Below, piece by piece: positions 37,552-46,468 of a DNA stretch of 64,000 nucleotides. Origin of the DNA: Bremerella sp. TYQ1 (lineage in GTDB: Bacteria > Planctomycetota > Planctomycetia > Pirellulales > Pirellulaceae); assembly GCF_020150455.1 (NCBI RefSeq), contig NZ_CP083740.1:3224001-3288000 (forward strand), given 5' to 3'. The notes beneath the pieces are model-generated. The model worked only from the letters and a program-made list of their open reading frames with translations, was not told the DNA's origin and searched no databases. A program made the position numbers and the translations under genes. Positions within the stretch are counted from its first letter, which is position 1; each line of letters starts with the position of its first letter.

Positions 37552-38616
37552 CTACGGCAGATCTACCGTCTTTAATACGGCAGGCTGACCTTCGGCCTGG
37601 GTAATGATCACGGCCTGGTTGTCATTCAACTTGTCCAGCTGAACAACCCCTTCCCATTCGACGGCTTCGTAGTCTTGCCCAGCGGTTCCACCACCTTTAA
37701 CTGGCTCGGTCAAACCTTCTTCGCGTTCAATGTCATCGGTGCTGACCTTCATCACGCCGCGAGCACTGTTGGCCATCAGCAGATATTGGTTGCCACTCTT
37801 TTCGTAAACAACCATGTCGAGCGGACGATTACGATTGCCAAGCTCGGCGACCGTCGTGCCGCGATAAGCTTTCTCTTGCGACTTGTTAACTGCTGACAAA
37901 GGAAACTTCACCAGCGGTGTGCAAGTAAAGCCAGCGAGCAAATGAGGTTCGCCACCGATCGTGAACGGCACGAATACCCGAGCGACGGCATCATCTTCAT
38001 AGCGGCCGTGGGCAGCATGGTAGATTTCGATCGGCATCGCGCGGCCTTCTTCCTGGAATGGATAGGCAATCGAATGCACAGCAGCCGAAGCATCTCCGGC
38101 CGTACGACCGGTAACGATCACTTGGTTGTCAACATAAGCGACATCCGTAATCGACTCGTCACGACGATTTCCGCGGCGACGCCCTTCCCCAACGACTTTA
38201 TCTTCCGGAGCGTTCGCCAGCTGAGCGACTGCTCTTTTGACTTTGTCGAGCGGCACTGGCACAAGCTTTTCGCCATCCACACGAACAATTCCTGGCTTGC
38301 CGTTTTCGGTGACCGAAAGATAGATAACTCCGGTATCGGGGCTGACGGCCAAGTCGGCGACGCTTACTCCGTCGGGAATTGGCATCTGCAAATCTGTCGA
38401 TGATTTAGCGGCCGACTTATCCAACTGAATGGCATAGACGGTGGCCGCTTTTGGATCGCCTACAATCAGGACATTGTCTGGCGCGAACGACAGCGGTCCG
38501 GCCGACTTCAACTCCACTTCACCGGCCGAAAAGCCTGGCAAATCGACAGCATAAACCACGCTGGCACACAGTGTCAGAACAACACCGGCGGCAGCAACCA
38601 ACGACGAATGTCGCAT
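37552..38616 (-). CDS. Secreted beta-propeller-like protein of unknown function
   Basis: 354 residues. A signal peptide (MRHSSLVAAAGVVLTLCASVVYA) leads into a domain of repeated beta-rich blocks: LSFAPDNVLIVGDPKAATVYAI, LAVSPDTGVIYLSVTENGKPGIVRV, ITDVAYVDNQVIVTGRTAG, HLLAGFTCTPLVKFPL and YLLMANSARGVMKVST, each like a propeller blade. No catalytic residues or haem site. The SD GAGGAG is 6 bases before ATG 38616, so I prefer that over the ATG two codons earlier. Such propellers in planctomycetes often belong to degradative machinery. Confidence 0.78.
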   Translation of the reverse strand: MRHSSLVAAAGVVLTLCASVVYAVDLPGFSAGEVELKSAGPLSFAPDNVLIVGDPKAATVYAIQLDKSAAKSSTDLQMPIPDGVSVADLAVSPDTGVIYLSVTENGKPGIVRVDGEKLVPVPLDKVKRAVAQLANAPEDKVVGEGRRRGNRRDESITDVAYVDNQVIVTGRTAGDASAAVHSIAYPFQEEGRAMPIEIYHAAHGRYEDDAVARVFVPFTIGGEPHLLAGFTCTPLVKFPLSAVNKSQEKAYRGTTVAELGNRNRPLDMVVYEKSGNQYLLMANSARGVMKVSTDDIEREEGLTEPVKGGGTAGQDYEAVEWEGVVQLDKLNDNQAVIITQAEGQPAVLKTVDLP

Positions 38617-38733
38617 GAGCATCTCCTCGTAACTTGCGATAGGGCAGACAGATCCAAAATCCGCGCACCGTCTAGTTGAACGGTTTACTTAAAGGGATGC
38701 AAGAAGATTTAGCCTCACGAGAAGCCCTCGCTT

Positions 38734-39027
38734 CTAATCTTCTTCACTTGAAAACGTTCCAACCAGTTCGCCTTGGGTGACGGTAAACGAGAGATTCGCG
38801 TCTTCCATGCTCGCGGCGGGGACCAATTGTTCGTCAATCTGTTCCAGCAATACCCGGATGCCTGTTTCATCGGTCACTTTCGATGCGACGAGAAACAAAT
38901 TGCCTGCCACAGTACCGTCGGCCAGAAAATGGAGGTCGAGCATGCCCATCTCTTCGCCGGTCAGATCATGCAGCAAAAAGCGTTCGGAACTTGACGTGCG
39001 AAAGATGCGAATGAACTTAGCTTTCAT
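38734..39027 (-). CDS. Small protein of unknown function (97 residues)
   Basis: MKAKFIRIFRTSSSERFLLHDLTG is followed by an even alternation of hydrophobic and charged residues, suggesting a small beta/alpha fold. No signal peptide, membrane helix or known motif. It lies 11 bases after the DUF4236 gene on the same strand, so the two are almost certainly co-transcribed and co-translated. Confidence 0.65.
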   Translation of the reverse strand: MKAKFIRIFRTSSSERFLLHDLTGEEMGMLDLHFLADGTVAGNLFLVASKVTDETGIRVLLEQIDEQLVPAASMEDANLSFTVTQGELVGTFSSEED

Positions 39028-39038
39028 TGTGGTTGCCT

Positions 39039-39326
39039 TTACCAGAACGATTCTTTCTTCTTCAGCGGCTTGCTGGGCTTCTTCTGCGGGGCTTCTGTCT
39101 CGTCTTCATCGCCGCCAAACCACTCGTTCCATAAGCCCGATAGGGACTTGGTCGATTTATAGTACCGAGCCCCCGTCCCTGGAACACTTGCCGAGACATA
39201 CTTCCGCCCATTGGCACTGTACCCTGCCCTCAGTCCTTTGACTCCAAACGAGAACCCGACGCCTGTCTTACTTAAGTTGATGCGGAGCGGACCGAAGGTA
39301 TACGACTTGCGAAATGAAAAACCCAT
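39039..39326 (-). CDS. DUF4236 protein
   Basis: 95 residues. The N-terminal 55 are the DUF4236 pattern: MGFSFRKSYTFGPLRINLSKTG, GFSFGVKGLRAG and SVPGTGARYY. The rest is charged (DEDETEAPQKKPSKPLKKKES) and likely disordered. DUF4236 is common in bacteria and phages near secretion or toxin-related loci, but no function is established. First gene of a two-gene unit with the 97-residue gene. Confidence 0.8.
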   Translation of the reverse strand: MGFSFRKSYTFGPLRINLSKTGVGFSFGVKGLRAGYSANGRKYVSASVPGTGARYYKSTKSLSGLWNEWFGGDEDETEAPQKKPSKPLKKKESFW

Positions 39327-39450
39327 GGCGAGTTCTCCTGGCGGAAGCGACGCGAATCACCGCGATATGGGCTGTCAGCATAGCCCTTCCGCCCGCCGCC
39401 GACAATCATTTTCGAGTGACGTTAAGGGACAATCTTATCCCTTCCAGGTT

Positions 39451-39477
39451 TTGACTCCCTCGGGGAAGCGCTATAAT
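39451..39477 (+). promoter_or_regulatory. Sigma-70-type promoter of the PQQ-propeller gene
   Basis: TTGACT (39451-39456) and TATAAT (39472-39477) with a 15-base spacer, 5 of 6 and 6 of 6. Transcription would begin near 39484, giving a leader of about 50 bases to the ATG at 39536. Confidence 0.6.
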
Positions 39478-39535
39478 CGCGGTAACCAAATTGGGACAAT
39501 CCACGCCGCTCTCCTGCCCTTCAAGGAATAGGTCG

Positions 39536-40807
39536 ATGCAACGCAATCTTTCGCTGCTGCTTTCTGTGTTCGCTATCCTGGCGATCGCTTTTCCTCTACA
39601 AGCCGAGAACTGGCCACGCTTCCGTGGTCCAACACAAGCCGGTATTGCTGCGGAAGAGTCGGTTCCCACGCAGTGGAGCGACACCCAAAACATCGTTTGG
39701 AAGACCGACATGCCTGGCCCAGGCGCCTCGAGCCCGGTCGTGTTCAACAATCGGATCTACGTGACTTGCTGGACCGGATACGGCATGAACGAAGAAGATC
39801 CTGGCGAAAAGACCAACCTCAAGCGTCACCTCCTGTGCATCGATCAGTCCAGCGGCAAGATCCTCTGGAATAAAGAGATCCCCGCTGATGCTGAACATAC
39901 CAAGGACTTCAGCGGTTTCGTCGCGCTGCACGGCTATGCTTCCAGCACGCCCAACGTTGACGATACCGGCGTCTACGTTTACTACGGCACCACGGGAGCC
40001 GCCGCGTATGATCTCGACGGAACCCATCGCTGGACGGTAAGCCTTGGCGATCAAACGCATGCATTCGGTACCGCTAACTCGCCGGTCCTCTACAAAGATC
40101 TTGTCATTCTGAATGCAGGCGTCGAAGGCAATGCGATTGTCGGTTTGGACAAGAAATCAGGCGAAGAAGTTTGGAAGCACGAAGGAGTCAACCGTTCCTG
40201 GAACACTCCAATCTTGATTACTGCCAACGGGCGTGACGAGCTGATCTACAGCGAAGAAGGTGCCGTACGTGCCCTTGATCCAGCAACCGGCAAAGAGATT
40301 TGGCACTCGAAGGGGATCGACGACTATATCTGCCCTAGCGTGATTCCCGTGGGAGATATGGTCGTCGCCATGGGTGCTCGCAAGAACACAACCATCGCCA
40401 TCAAAACCGGCGGCACCGGCGACGTAACCGATACGAACCTTGTTTGGGAACTCGACAAAGGTTCCAACGTTTCTTCCCCCACCTATCACGATGGCCATCT
40501 CTACTGGGTCAGCGAAAGCAAAGGGATCGCTTATTGTGCTGACGCAAAGACTGGCGAAGTCGTTTATCAGGAACGGATGGAACCGCGTCCGAAACTGATC
40601 TACGCCTCCCCCGTGGTCGCCGGTGGCAAGCTGTATTACGTGACCCGAGAAAACGGCACGTACGTCCTCGCAGCAAAGCCTGAATACGAACTGATCACCG
40701 TCAACGAGTTTGAAACGGACGATTCGATCGCCAACGGCAGCCCCGCCATCGTCGACGGCAAGATGTACCTGAGGACCAACAAAACGCTTTACTGTATCGG
40801 TCAGTAG
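39536..40807 (+). CDS. Secreted PQQ-like beta-propeller protein
   Basis: 423 residues. A signal peptide (MQRNLSLLLSVFAILAIAFPLQA) and a propeller of the PQQ/outer-membrane assembly-like type: ENWPRFRGPTQAG, LWNKEIPADAEH, GVYVYYGTTGAAAYDLDG, EVWKHEGVNR, AVRALDPATGKEIW and VVYQERME. The planctomycete opening WPRFRGP is common in this family. No PQQ cofactor-ligand signature was seen. The start at 39536 has an AAGGA site. It is one gene, with a family B palindrome just after it. Confidence 0.85.
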   Translation: MQRNLSLLLSVFAILAIAFPLQAENWPRFRGPTQAGIAAEESVPTQWSDTQNIVWKTDMPGPGASSPVVFNNRIYVTCWTGYGMNEEDPGEKTNLKRHLLCIDQSSGKILWNKEIPADAEHTKDFSGFVALHGYASSTPNVDDTGVYVYYGTTGAAAYDLDGTHRWTVSLGDQTHAFGTANSPVLYKDLVILNAGVEGNAIVGLDKKSGEEVWKHEGVNRSWNTPILITANGRDELIYSEEGAVRALDPATGKEIWHSKGIDDYICPSVIPVGDMVVAMGARKNTTIAIKTGGTGDVTDTNLVWELDKGSNVSSPTYHDGHLYWVSESKGIAYCADAKTGEVVYQERMEPRPKLIYASPVVAGGKLYYVTRENGTYVLAAKPEYELITVNEFETDDSIANGSPAIVDGKMYLRTNKTLYCIGQ

Positions 40808-40820
40808 CGGCGACAAGTGG

Positions 40821-40888
40821 AGGGTGCCATGCCTTCAGCTTCGTGAGCATGTGGCTTAGAAACGCGGCATGCCCACGAAGATGGCCCC
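40821..40888. repeat. Palindromic intergenic repeat, family B
   Basis: CTTCGTGAGCATG (40839-40851) pairs with CATGCCCACGAAG (40868-40880) at 12 of 13 positions, with a 16-base loop. Outer arms around GGTGCCAT (40823-40830) and ATGGCCCC (40881-40888) extend it. It starts 14 bases after the PQQ gene. No T-run. Differs from family A in sequence. Confidence 0.65.
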
Positions 40889-41042
40889 GATGCAGTCCAA
40901 ACGGCCAATTGAACTCTGGCAGTACGCTAGGTTTACCACCGGCGGTTGGTCTGCTATTTTGGGCTTCTTAACCAAAGGCAATCAATTCGCCTTAGTTAGC
41001 TTATCAGAACCACGATTATCCCCCAGCTGCCAGGAAAACCTC

Positions 41043-42143
41043 ATGGCCTACGAAGTCACTCTGATCACCGGCGACGGCACCGGTCCCGAATTGGCCGAAG
41101 CTGCCCGTAAGTGTGTTGATGCCACCGGCGTCGAAATCAACTGGGACGTCCAGGAAGCCGGCGTCGACGTTATGGAACGTACCGGAACGCCTATTCCGGA
41201 CTCGACCATCGAAAGCGTCCGCCGCACCAAGTGTGCCCTGAAGGCCCCGATCACCACGCCTGTGGGGACCGGTTTCCGCAGCATCAATGTCTACCTCCGT
41301 CAGGAACTGGGCCTGTTTGCCTGCATTCGTCCTTGCAAGTGGTATCCCGGTGTTCGCAGCTACTTCAGCAAGCTGGGCGTCGACATTGTCATCGTTCGCG
41401 AAAACACCGAAGACCTTTACGCCGGTGTCGAATTCGAGAAGGGCAAGCCAGAAACTTCCCAGTTGATCGAATTCATCAATGGCCTGCCTTCGGATCGCAA
41501 GATCAAAACCGGTGCAGAAGAAACGGGCGTTTCGATCAAGCCGATCAGCATCAGCGGTACCGAACGCATCGTTCGCTGTGCTTTCGATTACGCTCAAAAG
41601 AACGGCCGTAAGAAGGTCACTGCCGTTCATAAAGCGAACATCATGAAGTACTCCGACGGCTTGTACCTGGCCACCGCCGAACAAGTCGCCAAGGATTACC
41701 CTGGCATCGAATTCGAAGAACGTATCGTCGACAACATGTGCATGCAGTTGGTACAGAAGCCAGAACTGTACGACGTGATCGTTCTGCCTAACTTGTACGG
41801 CGACATCGTCAGCGACCTCGGTGCCGGCATCGTCGGCGGTCTCGGCGTCGCCCCAGGTGCCAACATCGGCCCTGAAGGCGCCGTCTTCGAAGCAACCCAT
41901 GGTTCCGCTCCGAAGTACAAGGGCCAAAACAAAGTTAACCCAACCGCTCTGATTCTGTCCGGCATGCTGATGCTTCAGCACATGGGCGAAACAGATGCGG
42001 CGAAGCGTCTGGAACAAGCGGTTGCCGACGTCATCAAGGAAGGTAAGGACGTCACGTACGACCTGAAGCCAAACCGTGACGATCCATCCGCCGTCGGCAC
42101 CCAGGAAATGGCCGACGCCATTTGTGCCAAGCTGAAGGGTTAA
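41043..42143 (+). CDS. icd: Isocitrate dehydrogenase, short type
   Basis: Oxidises isocitrate to 2-oxoglutarate. 366 residues, shorter than E. coli Icd (416) and of the isopropylmalate dehydrogenase family size. The isocitrate-binding S-x-N-x-x-R pattern is present in [21 protein letters not shown], and the catalytic Lys-Asp part in [16 protein letters not shown] and [13 protein letters not shown]. The cofactor site has [16 protein letters not shown], where Lys-Tyr marks NADP preference in E. coli; the second NADP arginine after VTYD is not kept. The start at 41043 avoids a 58-residue extension with no protein character. Terminator after the stop. Confidence 0.9.
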   Translation: MAYEVTLITGDGTGPELAEAARKCVDATGVEINWDVQEAGVDVMERTGTPIPDSTIESVRRTKCALKAPITTPVGTGFRSINVYLRQELGLFACIRPCKWYPGVRSYFSKLGVDIVIVRENTEDLYAGVEFEKGKPETSQLIEFINGLPSDRKIKTGAEETGVSIKPISISGTERIVRCAFDYAQKNGRKKVTAVHKANIMKYSDGLYLATAEQVAKDYPGIEFEERIVDNMCMQLVQKPELYDVIVLPNLYGDIVSDLGAGIVGGLGVAPGANIGPEGAVFEATHGSAPKYKGQNKVNPTALILSGMLMLQHMGETDAAKRLEQAVADVIKEGKDVTYDLKPNRDDPSAVGTQEMADAICAKLKG

Positions 42144-42169
42144 ACCTTCTGCGGTTAAATCGAATCGAT

Positions 42170-42204
42170 CGAAAGGGACAAGCCGCGAGGTTTCGTCCCT
42201 TTCG
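42170..42204 (+). terminator. Terminator-like hairpin after icd
   Basis: CGAAAGGGAC (42170-42179) pairs perfectly with GTCCCTTTCG (42195-42204), loop of 15 bases, followed by a weak TTGTTC. It lies 27 bases after the icd stop. Confidence 0.65.
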
Positions 42205-42236
42205 TTGTTCATGCACCCTAACGAACCAACACCACG

Positions 42237-43319
42237 ATGCTCACCGCTCGCGACTTCAAAGAGATTGTCAGTGGCCGCCGCAAAGGAATCGGCTCGACGC
42301 TTTTGCGTGGGCTGATGTGGGGAACGTCGCTGTTCTATGGCATTGGTGTTGGTGTTCGCAATCGACAATACGACACAAACGTTCGCCCCGGCGAGTCCGT
42401 GGATGTTCCTGTCATTAGCGTCGGCAACCTCACACTTGGCGGTACCGGTAAAACGCCCATGGTAGCTTGGCTGGCACGATGGTTTCGCGAGCGAAATATT
42501 CGCGTGACACTCATCAGCCGCGGCTATGGTGCCGAACAGGGAGCTCAGAACGACGAAGCGAAAGAACTCGAGCAACTGTTACCGGACGTTCCTCATCTGC
42601 AGAATCCAGATCGCGTCGCTGCAGCGCAAGTTGCCACGGAAGAACTTGCCGCTCAAGTTCTTTTGCTAGACGATGCCTTCCAACACCGCCGCATTGCCCG
42701 CGATCTCGACATCGTTCTGATCGACGCTACCGAACCCTTTGGTTTTGGTTATCTCTTTCCTCGTGGAACGTTACGCGAGCCGGTCCAAAGCCTTAATCGG
42801 GCCGACGTCATTGTTCTGACACGCGGTGACATGGTAAGCAGCGAAGAGCGGCAAGCCATCTGGAAGCGGATCACTCAGCTTGACCACAACGCGGTGCTGG
42901 TCGAAATGCATCACCAGCCGAGTCGTCTCTTGAATTTCAGCGGGCAGACAGAGTCTCTGGAAAGCTTGCGCGGCAAGAAAGTGCTCGCTTTTTGCGGCAT
43001 TGGCAATCCGAGCGGATTTGAACATACGCTTGTCGAAGCGGGTATGGAAGTTGCCGAGTTAAAGCCGTTCGACGACCATCACGATTACCAACGCGAAGAT
43101 ATCAACCTGCTGGAACATTGGACCACGCAGCACGACGATGTCGACGCGGTGGTCTGCACCCACAAAGACCTCGTGAAGATCGGACTCGATCGCTTCCTCG
43201 ACAAACCGCTTTGGGCAGTGACAATCGAGGCGAATATCGTTGACGGCCTGCCGCAGCTGGAAGAACGCCTCTCGCAAATCGTCCAGCAAATCCCGGACGA
43301 TCCCTACGCAGATTATTGA
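42237..43319 (+). CDS. lpxK: Tetraacyldisaccharide 4'-kinase
   Basis: Adds the 4'-phosphate to the lipid A disaccharide, an inner-membrane step. 360 residues. The Walker A is SVGNLTLGGTGKTPMVAWL, then SRGYGAEQG, the LpxK motif DDAFQHRRIARDLDIVLIDA and PRGTLREP. The N-terminal helix region (about 18-38) is the membrane anchor. The gene supports a lipid A-bearing outer membrane. Its 3' end overlaps the convergent phosphatase gene by 7 bases. Confidence 0.95.
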   Translation: MLTARDFKEIVSGRRKGIGSTLLRGLMWGTSLFYGIGVGVRNRQYDTNVRPGESVDVPVISVGNLTLGGTGKTPMVAWLARWFRERNIRVTLISRGYGAEQGAQNDEAKELEQLLPDVPHLQNPDRVAAAQVATEELAAQVLLLDDAFQHRRIARDLDIVLIDATEPFGFGYLFPRGTLREPVQSLNRADVIVLTRGDMVSSEERQAIWKRITQLDHNAVLVEMHHQPSRLLNFSGQTESLESLRGKKVLAFCGIGNPSGFEHTLVEAGMEVAELKPFDDHHDYQREDINLLEHWTTQHDDVDAVVCTHKDLVKIGLDRFLDKPLWAVTIEANIVDGLPQLEERLSQIVQQIPDDPYADY

Positions 43320-43957
43320 TTCAACGTGTCAAGGTGAAACGTCGAGTTCGCGGTAACGAGCTCCCGCTTGTCTCCTTGCAAGCGAATCACATTGACCGCG
43401 CAGTTATCCTGACGAATCGTCCGCATTTGCTTCAGCGGAATTGCATACAAATGCGCTACCATCACGCGAATCACGATGTTATGGGCCACCACCAAGATAC
43501 GGTTGCCGAGATTTTGCTCTAACAGGTTCATTAGCGCAGGGACCGTTCGGTGGGCGACATCAGTAGCTGATTCTCCTTCGGGATAAGGGTGGACCGAAGG
43601 ATCTTCCAGGTGCAGCCGATACGCTTCTGGTTCAGCCGCTTTGATGTCTTCCCAATCGCGTCCCAACCATCGCCCAACGTCCGCTTCGACGATCTCAGGT
43701 ACCGGAGTGATCTCACGACCTGGCTGAATAATCTGGGCCGTTTCCATCGCCCGAACCATCGGGCTCGCATAGACCGCATCGAATGAATATCGGCGTAGAA
43801 ATTCCCCGGTCAGCGTCGCCTGTTCACGGCCAATCGCCGCTAACGGTCCATTGATGCCGCTGCCTTGCAGGACGGTGGGCTGTTTAAGATTAAAATCGGT
43901 TGCCCCATGCCGAACCAGAAACATCCAGCACGTATCGTCTGGGATCGTAACGCTCAT
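43313..43957 (-). CDS. Histidine phosphatase (phosphoglycerate mutase-like)
   Basis: 214 residues of the histidine phosphatase clan. The phosphate-accepting His is in WMFLVRHGATDFN (RHG), the second in LVVAHNIVIRV and the catalytic Glu region in EIVEADVGRWLG. SPMVRAMETAQ is the third motif. The class includes CobC and general phosphatases. The start ATG at 43957 overlaps the stop of the binding-protein gene in ATGA, so it is the last gene of the importer operon and probably works on the imported compound. Confidence 0.88.
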   Translation of the reverse strand: MSVTIPDDTCWMFLVRHGATDFNLKQPTVLQGSGINGPLAAIGREQATLTGEFLRRYSFDAVYASPMVRAMETAQIIQPGREITPVPEIVEADVGRWLGRDWEDIKAAEPEAYRLHLEDPSVHPYPEGESATDVAHRTVPALMNLLEQNLGNRILVVAHNIVIRVMVAHLYAIPLKQMRTIRQDNCAVNVIRLQGDKRELVTANSTFHLDTLNQ

Positions 43958-44937
43958 GATGCCTCTTGAAAACATGCTTCCGACTGGACGGCGTCTTTCT
44001 CAAGCAAACCGATTTCAACCAGCTGTTCAACCAACGTCTTCCATCGCTCCGCAGTCATCTGTCCGAATGATTCTTCTTCGACGTTGGTTAGCGGAACGAT
44101 TGCCTTGACGCCAAATTCCAATACGCCCGGCGAAAGCTCTGGGTTAAGCGACTCAAGATGTTTGTTGGCCTGCTGGGGGTTTTTCAGATAGTCTTGCCAC
44201 CCTTTGCGACAAGCACGCATCATCTTTTCGACTAGCTCAGGATTCTCTTTGTTCAGCTTGTCCGAAGTAATCAAAATGCTGGCGTAAGGGTTGTAACCAA
44301 TCTCTCGGATCGGCAGCACACGCACGTTTGCCCCCTGCTCTTTTGCCAGAAACGGCTCACTGAATTCGTAGGCTTGTTGCGCGAAGTTCTTGTCTCGCAA
44401 AAATGCCGCGACACTTCCGTCGTACGGCACCACACGCACATCGGTCAGCGGGACATGCTTGACGAGATATTCCGAAAAGGCCCGGCCGCTATTCATCGCC
44501 AGCGTCACGCCCTTCAGCTCTTCCAGTGACTTAATGCCCGACTCTTCATGCACCAGGAAACAGCGAGGACTTTGATCGATCGCTGCGAACGTCGCAACAA
44601 CATTTGCTCCTTGAGCACGTCCCAAAGGAACCTGATCGGCCGTCGCAACACCGAACTCAACCGAGCCGCGGGCGACCTGTTGAATGACTGGCGACCCTGG
44701 ACCGCCCGGCAAGATCTCGACATTCAAGCCTTCTTCCGCGAAATAACCGTTTAGCTGCGCGGCGTAAAATCCGCCATGCTCCGCTTCGGGAAACCAGTTG
44801 AGTGCCAGCTTCACGTCGGTCCGTGCGGTGGGATCGTTGTCGATCGGTCCAGTATGGTACGTATCGTCCTTGACGTTGCACCCCAAGAAGATGCTAACGA
44901 CGATCAAAATAGCCCAGCTTGAACGCAATTGGTGCAC
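43954..44937 (-). CDS. ABC transporter substrate-binding lipoprotein, THI5/SsuA-like
   Basis: 327 residues. The N-terminus MHQLRSSWAILIVVSIFLGC is a lipoprotein signal with the lipidated Cys at residue 20. The core VKLALNWFPEAEHGGFYAAQLNGYFAEEGL is the NMT1/THI5 pattern used by binding proteins for thiamine pyrimidine precursors (ThiY), nitrate or sulphonates; ELKGVTLAMNSG follows. The GTG at 44937 has GGAAGG upstream; the long open frame beyond is the permease gene. It is 3 bases after the permease stop and overlaps the phosphatase start. Confidence 0.88.
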   Translation of the reverse strand: MHQLRSSWAILIVVSIFLGCNVKDDTYHTGPIDNDPTARTDVKLALNWFPEAEHGGFYAAQLNGYFAEEGLNVEILPGGPGSPVIQQVARGSVEFGVATADQVPLGRAQGANVVATFAAIDQSPRCFLVHEESGIKSLEELKGVTLAMNSGRAFSEYLVKHVPLTDVRVVPYDGSVAAFLRDKNFAQQAYEFSEPFLAKEQGANVRVLPIREIGYNPYASILITSDKLNKENPELVEKMMRACRKGWQDYLKNPQQANKHLESLNPELSPGVLEFGVKAIVPLTNVEEESFGQMTAERWKTLVEQLVEIGLLEKDAVQSEACFQEAS

Positions 44938-44939
44938 GG

Positions 44940-45719
44940 CTAACCTTCCCAAACCCAGCGACGCAGGAACATGCGTCCCAGAATTGAAATCGAAGCGAAA
45001 ACGACCACGCCTACCAGCGTACTGCATATCGTCCCCGCGAACAGTGCCGACGTGTTCATTTGACTCTTGGAGATAAAAATGAACGAACCGAGCCCTTGAT
45101 GACCGCCGGTATGCCCTGCGAAGAACTCTCCGACAATCGCCCCAACGACTGCCAGCCCCGCACTCGTTTTCATTCCGGTCAATAAGTAGCGAATCGCGCC
45201 GGGAAACTGCAGCTTCCACAATATCTGCCAACGTGTGGCTTTGTTCAGCCGAAACAGATCGAGCAAACCTTGATCTATCGTGATCAACCCTGTCGTCGTG
45301 CTCGTGATAATCGGGAACAAGCTGATCATCGTCGTCACCACGATCACACTCAATTCGCCATATCCGAAGATCGCAATCACCAGTGGCGCGATAGCCACGA
45401 TGGGTACCGTCTGAAAGAAGATCGCGAACGGATAGCCACTTTGCCGCAAGATGGAGGACTGCGAAAAGAAAAGCGAAACGACGACGCCCAGTACGACCGA
45501 GATAACGAACCCAGCGACGGCCACCATTCCGGTACGTAACGAATAGCCCAGCAGGTCCCACTTCTTAAGCCACATCGTCTTCGCGACGACGCCGGGGCCC
45601 GGCAAGATGTACGGTTCCAGTCCGCTAAACATCACGATCGCCTGCCACAGCAACAACGCAATAACCAACACCAACATCGGCAAAACGATCGTCCGCCACG
45701 AAAAGGGTGCTTCTCTCAT
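44940..45719 (-). CDS. ABC transporter permease, NitT/TauT type
   Basis: 259 residues with about six helices and the EAA loop (RLNKATRWQILWKLQFPGAIRYLLTGMKTSAG) that contacts the ATPase. The ATG at 45719 overlaps the ATPase stop in ATGA, so an extended start at 45761 is unlikely. In the family it moves nitrate, taurine, sulphonates or thiamine precursors. Confidence 0.9.
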   Translation of the reverse strand: MREAPFSWRTIVLPMLVLVIALLLWQAIVMFSGLEPYILPGPGVVAKTMWLKKWDLLGYSLRTGMVAVAGFVISVVLGVVVSLFFSQSSILRQSGYPFAIFFQTVPIVAIAPLVIAIFGYGELSVIVVTTMISLFPIITSTTTGLITIDQGLLDLFRLNKATRWQILWKLQFPGAIRYLLTGMKTSAGLAVVGAIVGEFFAGHTGGHQGLGSFIFISKSQMNTSALFAGTICSTLVGVVVFASISILGRMFLRRWVWEG

Positions 45720-46468
45720 CGCACGGCCACTCCTGCTAACGTGCTGACCACCTCTCCACAAAACGTGGCGAACTCAGGGTCGTTCCGGAGACTGCTTTCG
45801 CGCGGGTACGCAAAGGGAACTTGCATATCGGCCACGATCCGTCCTGGGTGAGCCTGCATTACCAAAATGCGTTGGCTCAGAAAGACCGCCTCGGCGACAT
45901 TGTGGGTAACGAAAAGCCCGGTCCATTGTTGTCGCTTCCAGATTTCGAGGATCTGCTCGTTCAGTTGATTCCGTAGCATGTCGTCTAAGGCGGCGAATGG
46001 TTCGTCCAATAGAAGAATGCCAGGCTCGGTGACGAGTGCCCTCGCCAGCGAGACACGCATCCGCATCCCACCGCTAAGCATTCGCGGGTACTTTTTGCCG
46101 TCTGCGTCTTGCAGTCCGACCATGCGAATCGCAGCATCGATTGCCGCGTGATCTTCACGCGAAACGCTCCCTCGCAGTTCCAACGGAAGACGAACGTTTT
46201 CTCGGGCAGTTCGCCAGGGAATGAGGTTCGCGTCCTGGAAAACAAACGCTCGCTCCGCAGAGGTTGATTCGTCGAGCTGTAGCATCCCACTGCTCGGTGT
46301 TTCCAATCCGGCAATCAGTCGCAAAAGTGTCGACTTACCACACCCTGAAGGGCCCACCAGCGATACGAACTCTCCCGGAGCGATCGACAATCGATCGACC
46401 GCTAAAACCGGCGAGTCCGAGCCGAATTGTTTCTCGAGTTCATGGATTTCGATGGCAGACACAGGCAC
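45716..46468 (-). CDS. ABC transporter ATP-binding protein, NitT/TauT type
   Basis: 250 residues. Walker A GPSGCGKST, Q-loop FVFQDANLIPW, signature LSGGMRMRVSLARAL, Walker B ILLLDEPFAALDD, H-loop FVTHNVAEAV. First gene of a four-gene operon of ATPase, permease, binding protein and phosphatase, all joined by 4-base or 3-base junctions. An inverted repeat at 46493-46520, 25 bases upstream of the start, may regulate it. Confidence 0.93.
   Translation of the reverse strand: MPVSAIEIHELEKQFGSDSPVLAVDRLSIAPGEFVSLVGPSGCGKSTLLRLIAGLETPSSGMLQLDESTSAERAFVFQDANLIPWRTARENVRLPLELRGSVSREDHAAIDAAIRMVGLQDADGKKYPRMLSGGMRMRVSLARALVTEPGILLLDEPFAALDDMLRNQLNEQILEIWKRQQWTGLFVTHNVAEAVFLSQRILVMQAHPGRIVADMQVPFAYPRESSLRNDPEFATFCGEVVSTLAGVAVR

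Noticed and set aside
41016..42575. A 519-codon minus-strand ORF across icd and lpxK
   Set aside because: Complement of two certain genes; composition is the mirrored bias, with no family motif.
44938..45561. A long N-terminal extension of the binding-protein frame
   Set aside because: It lies wholly inside the permease gene; the lipoprotein signal begins at 44937.
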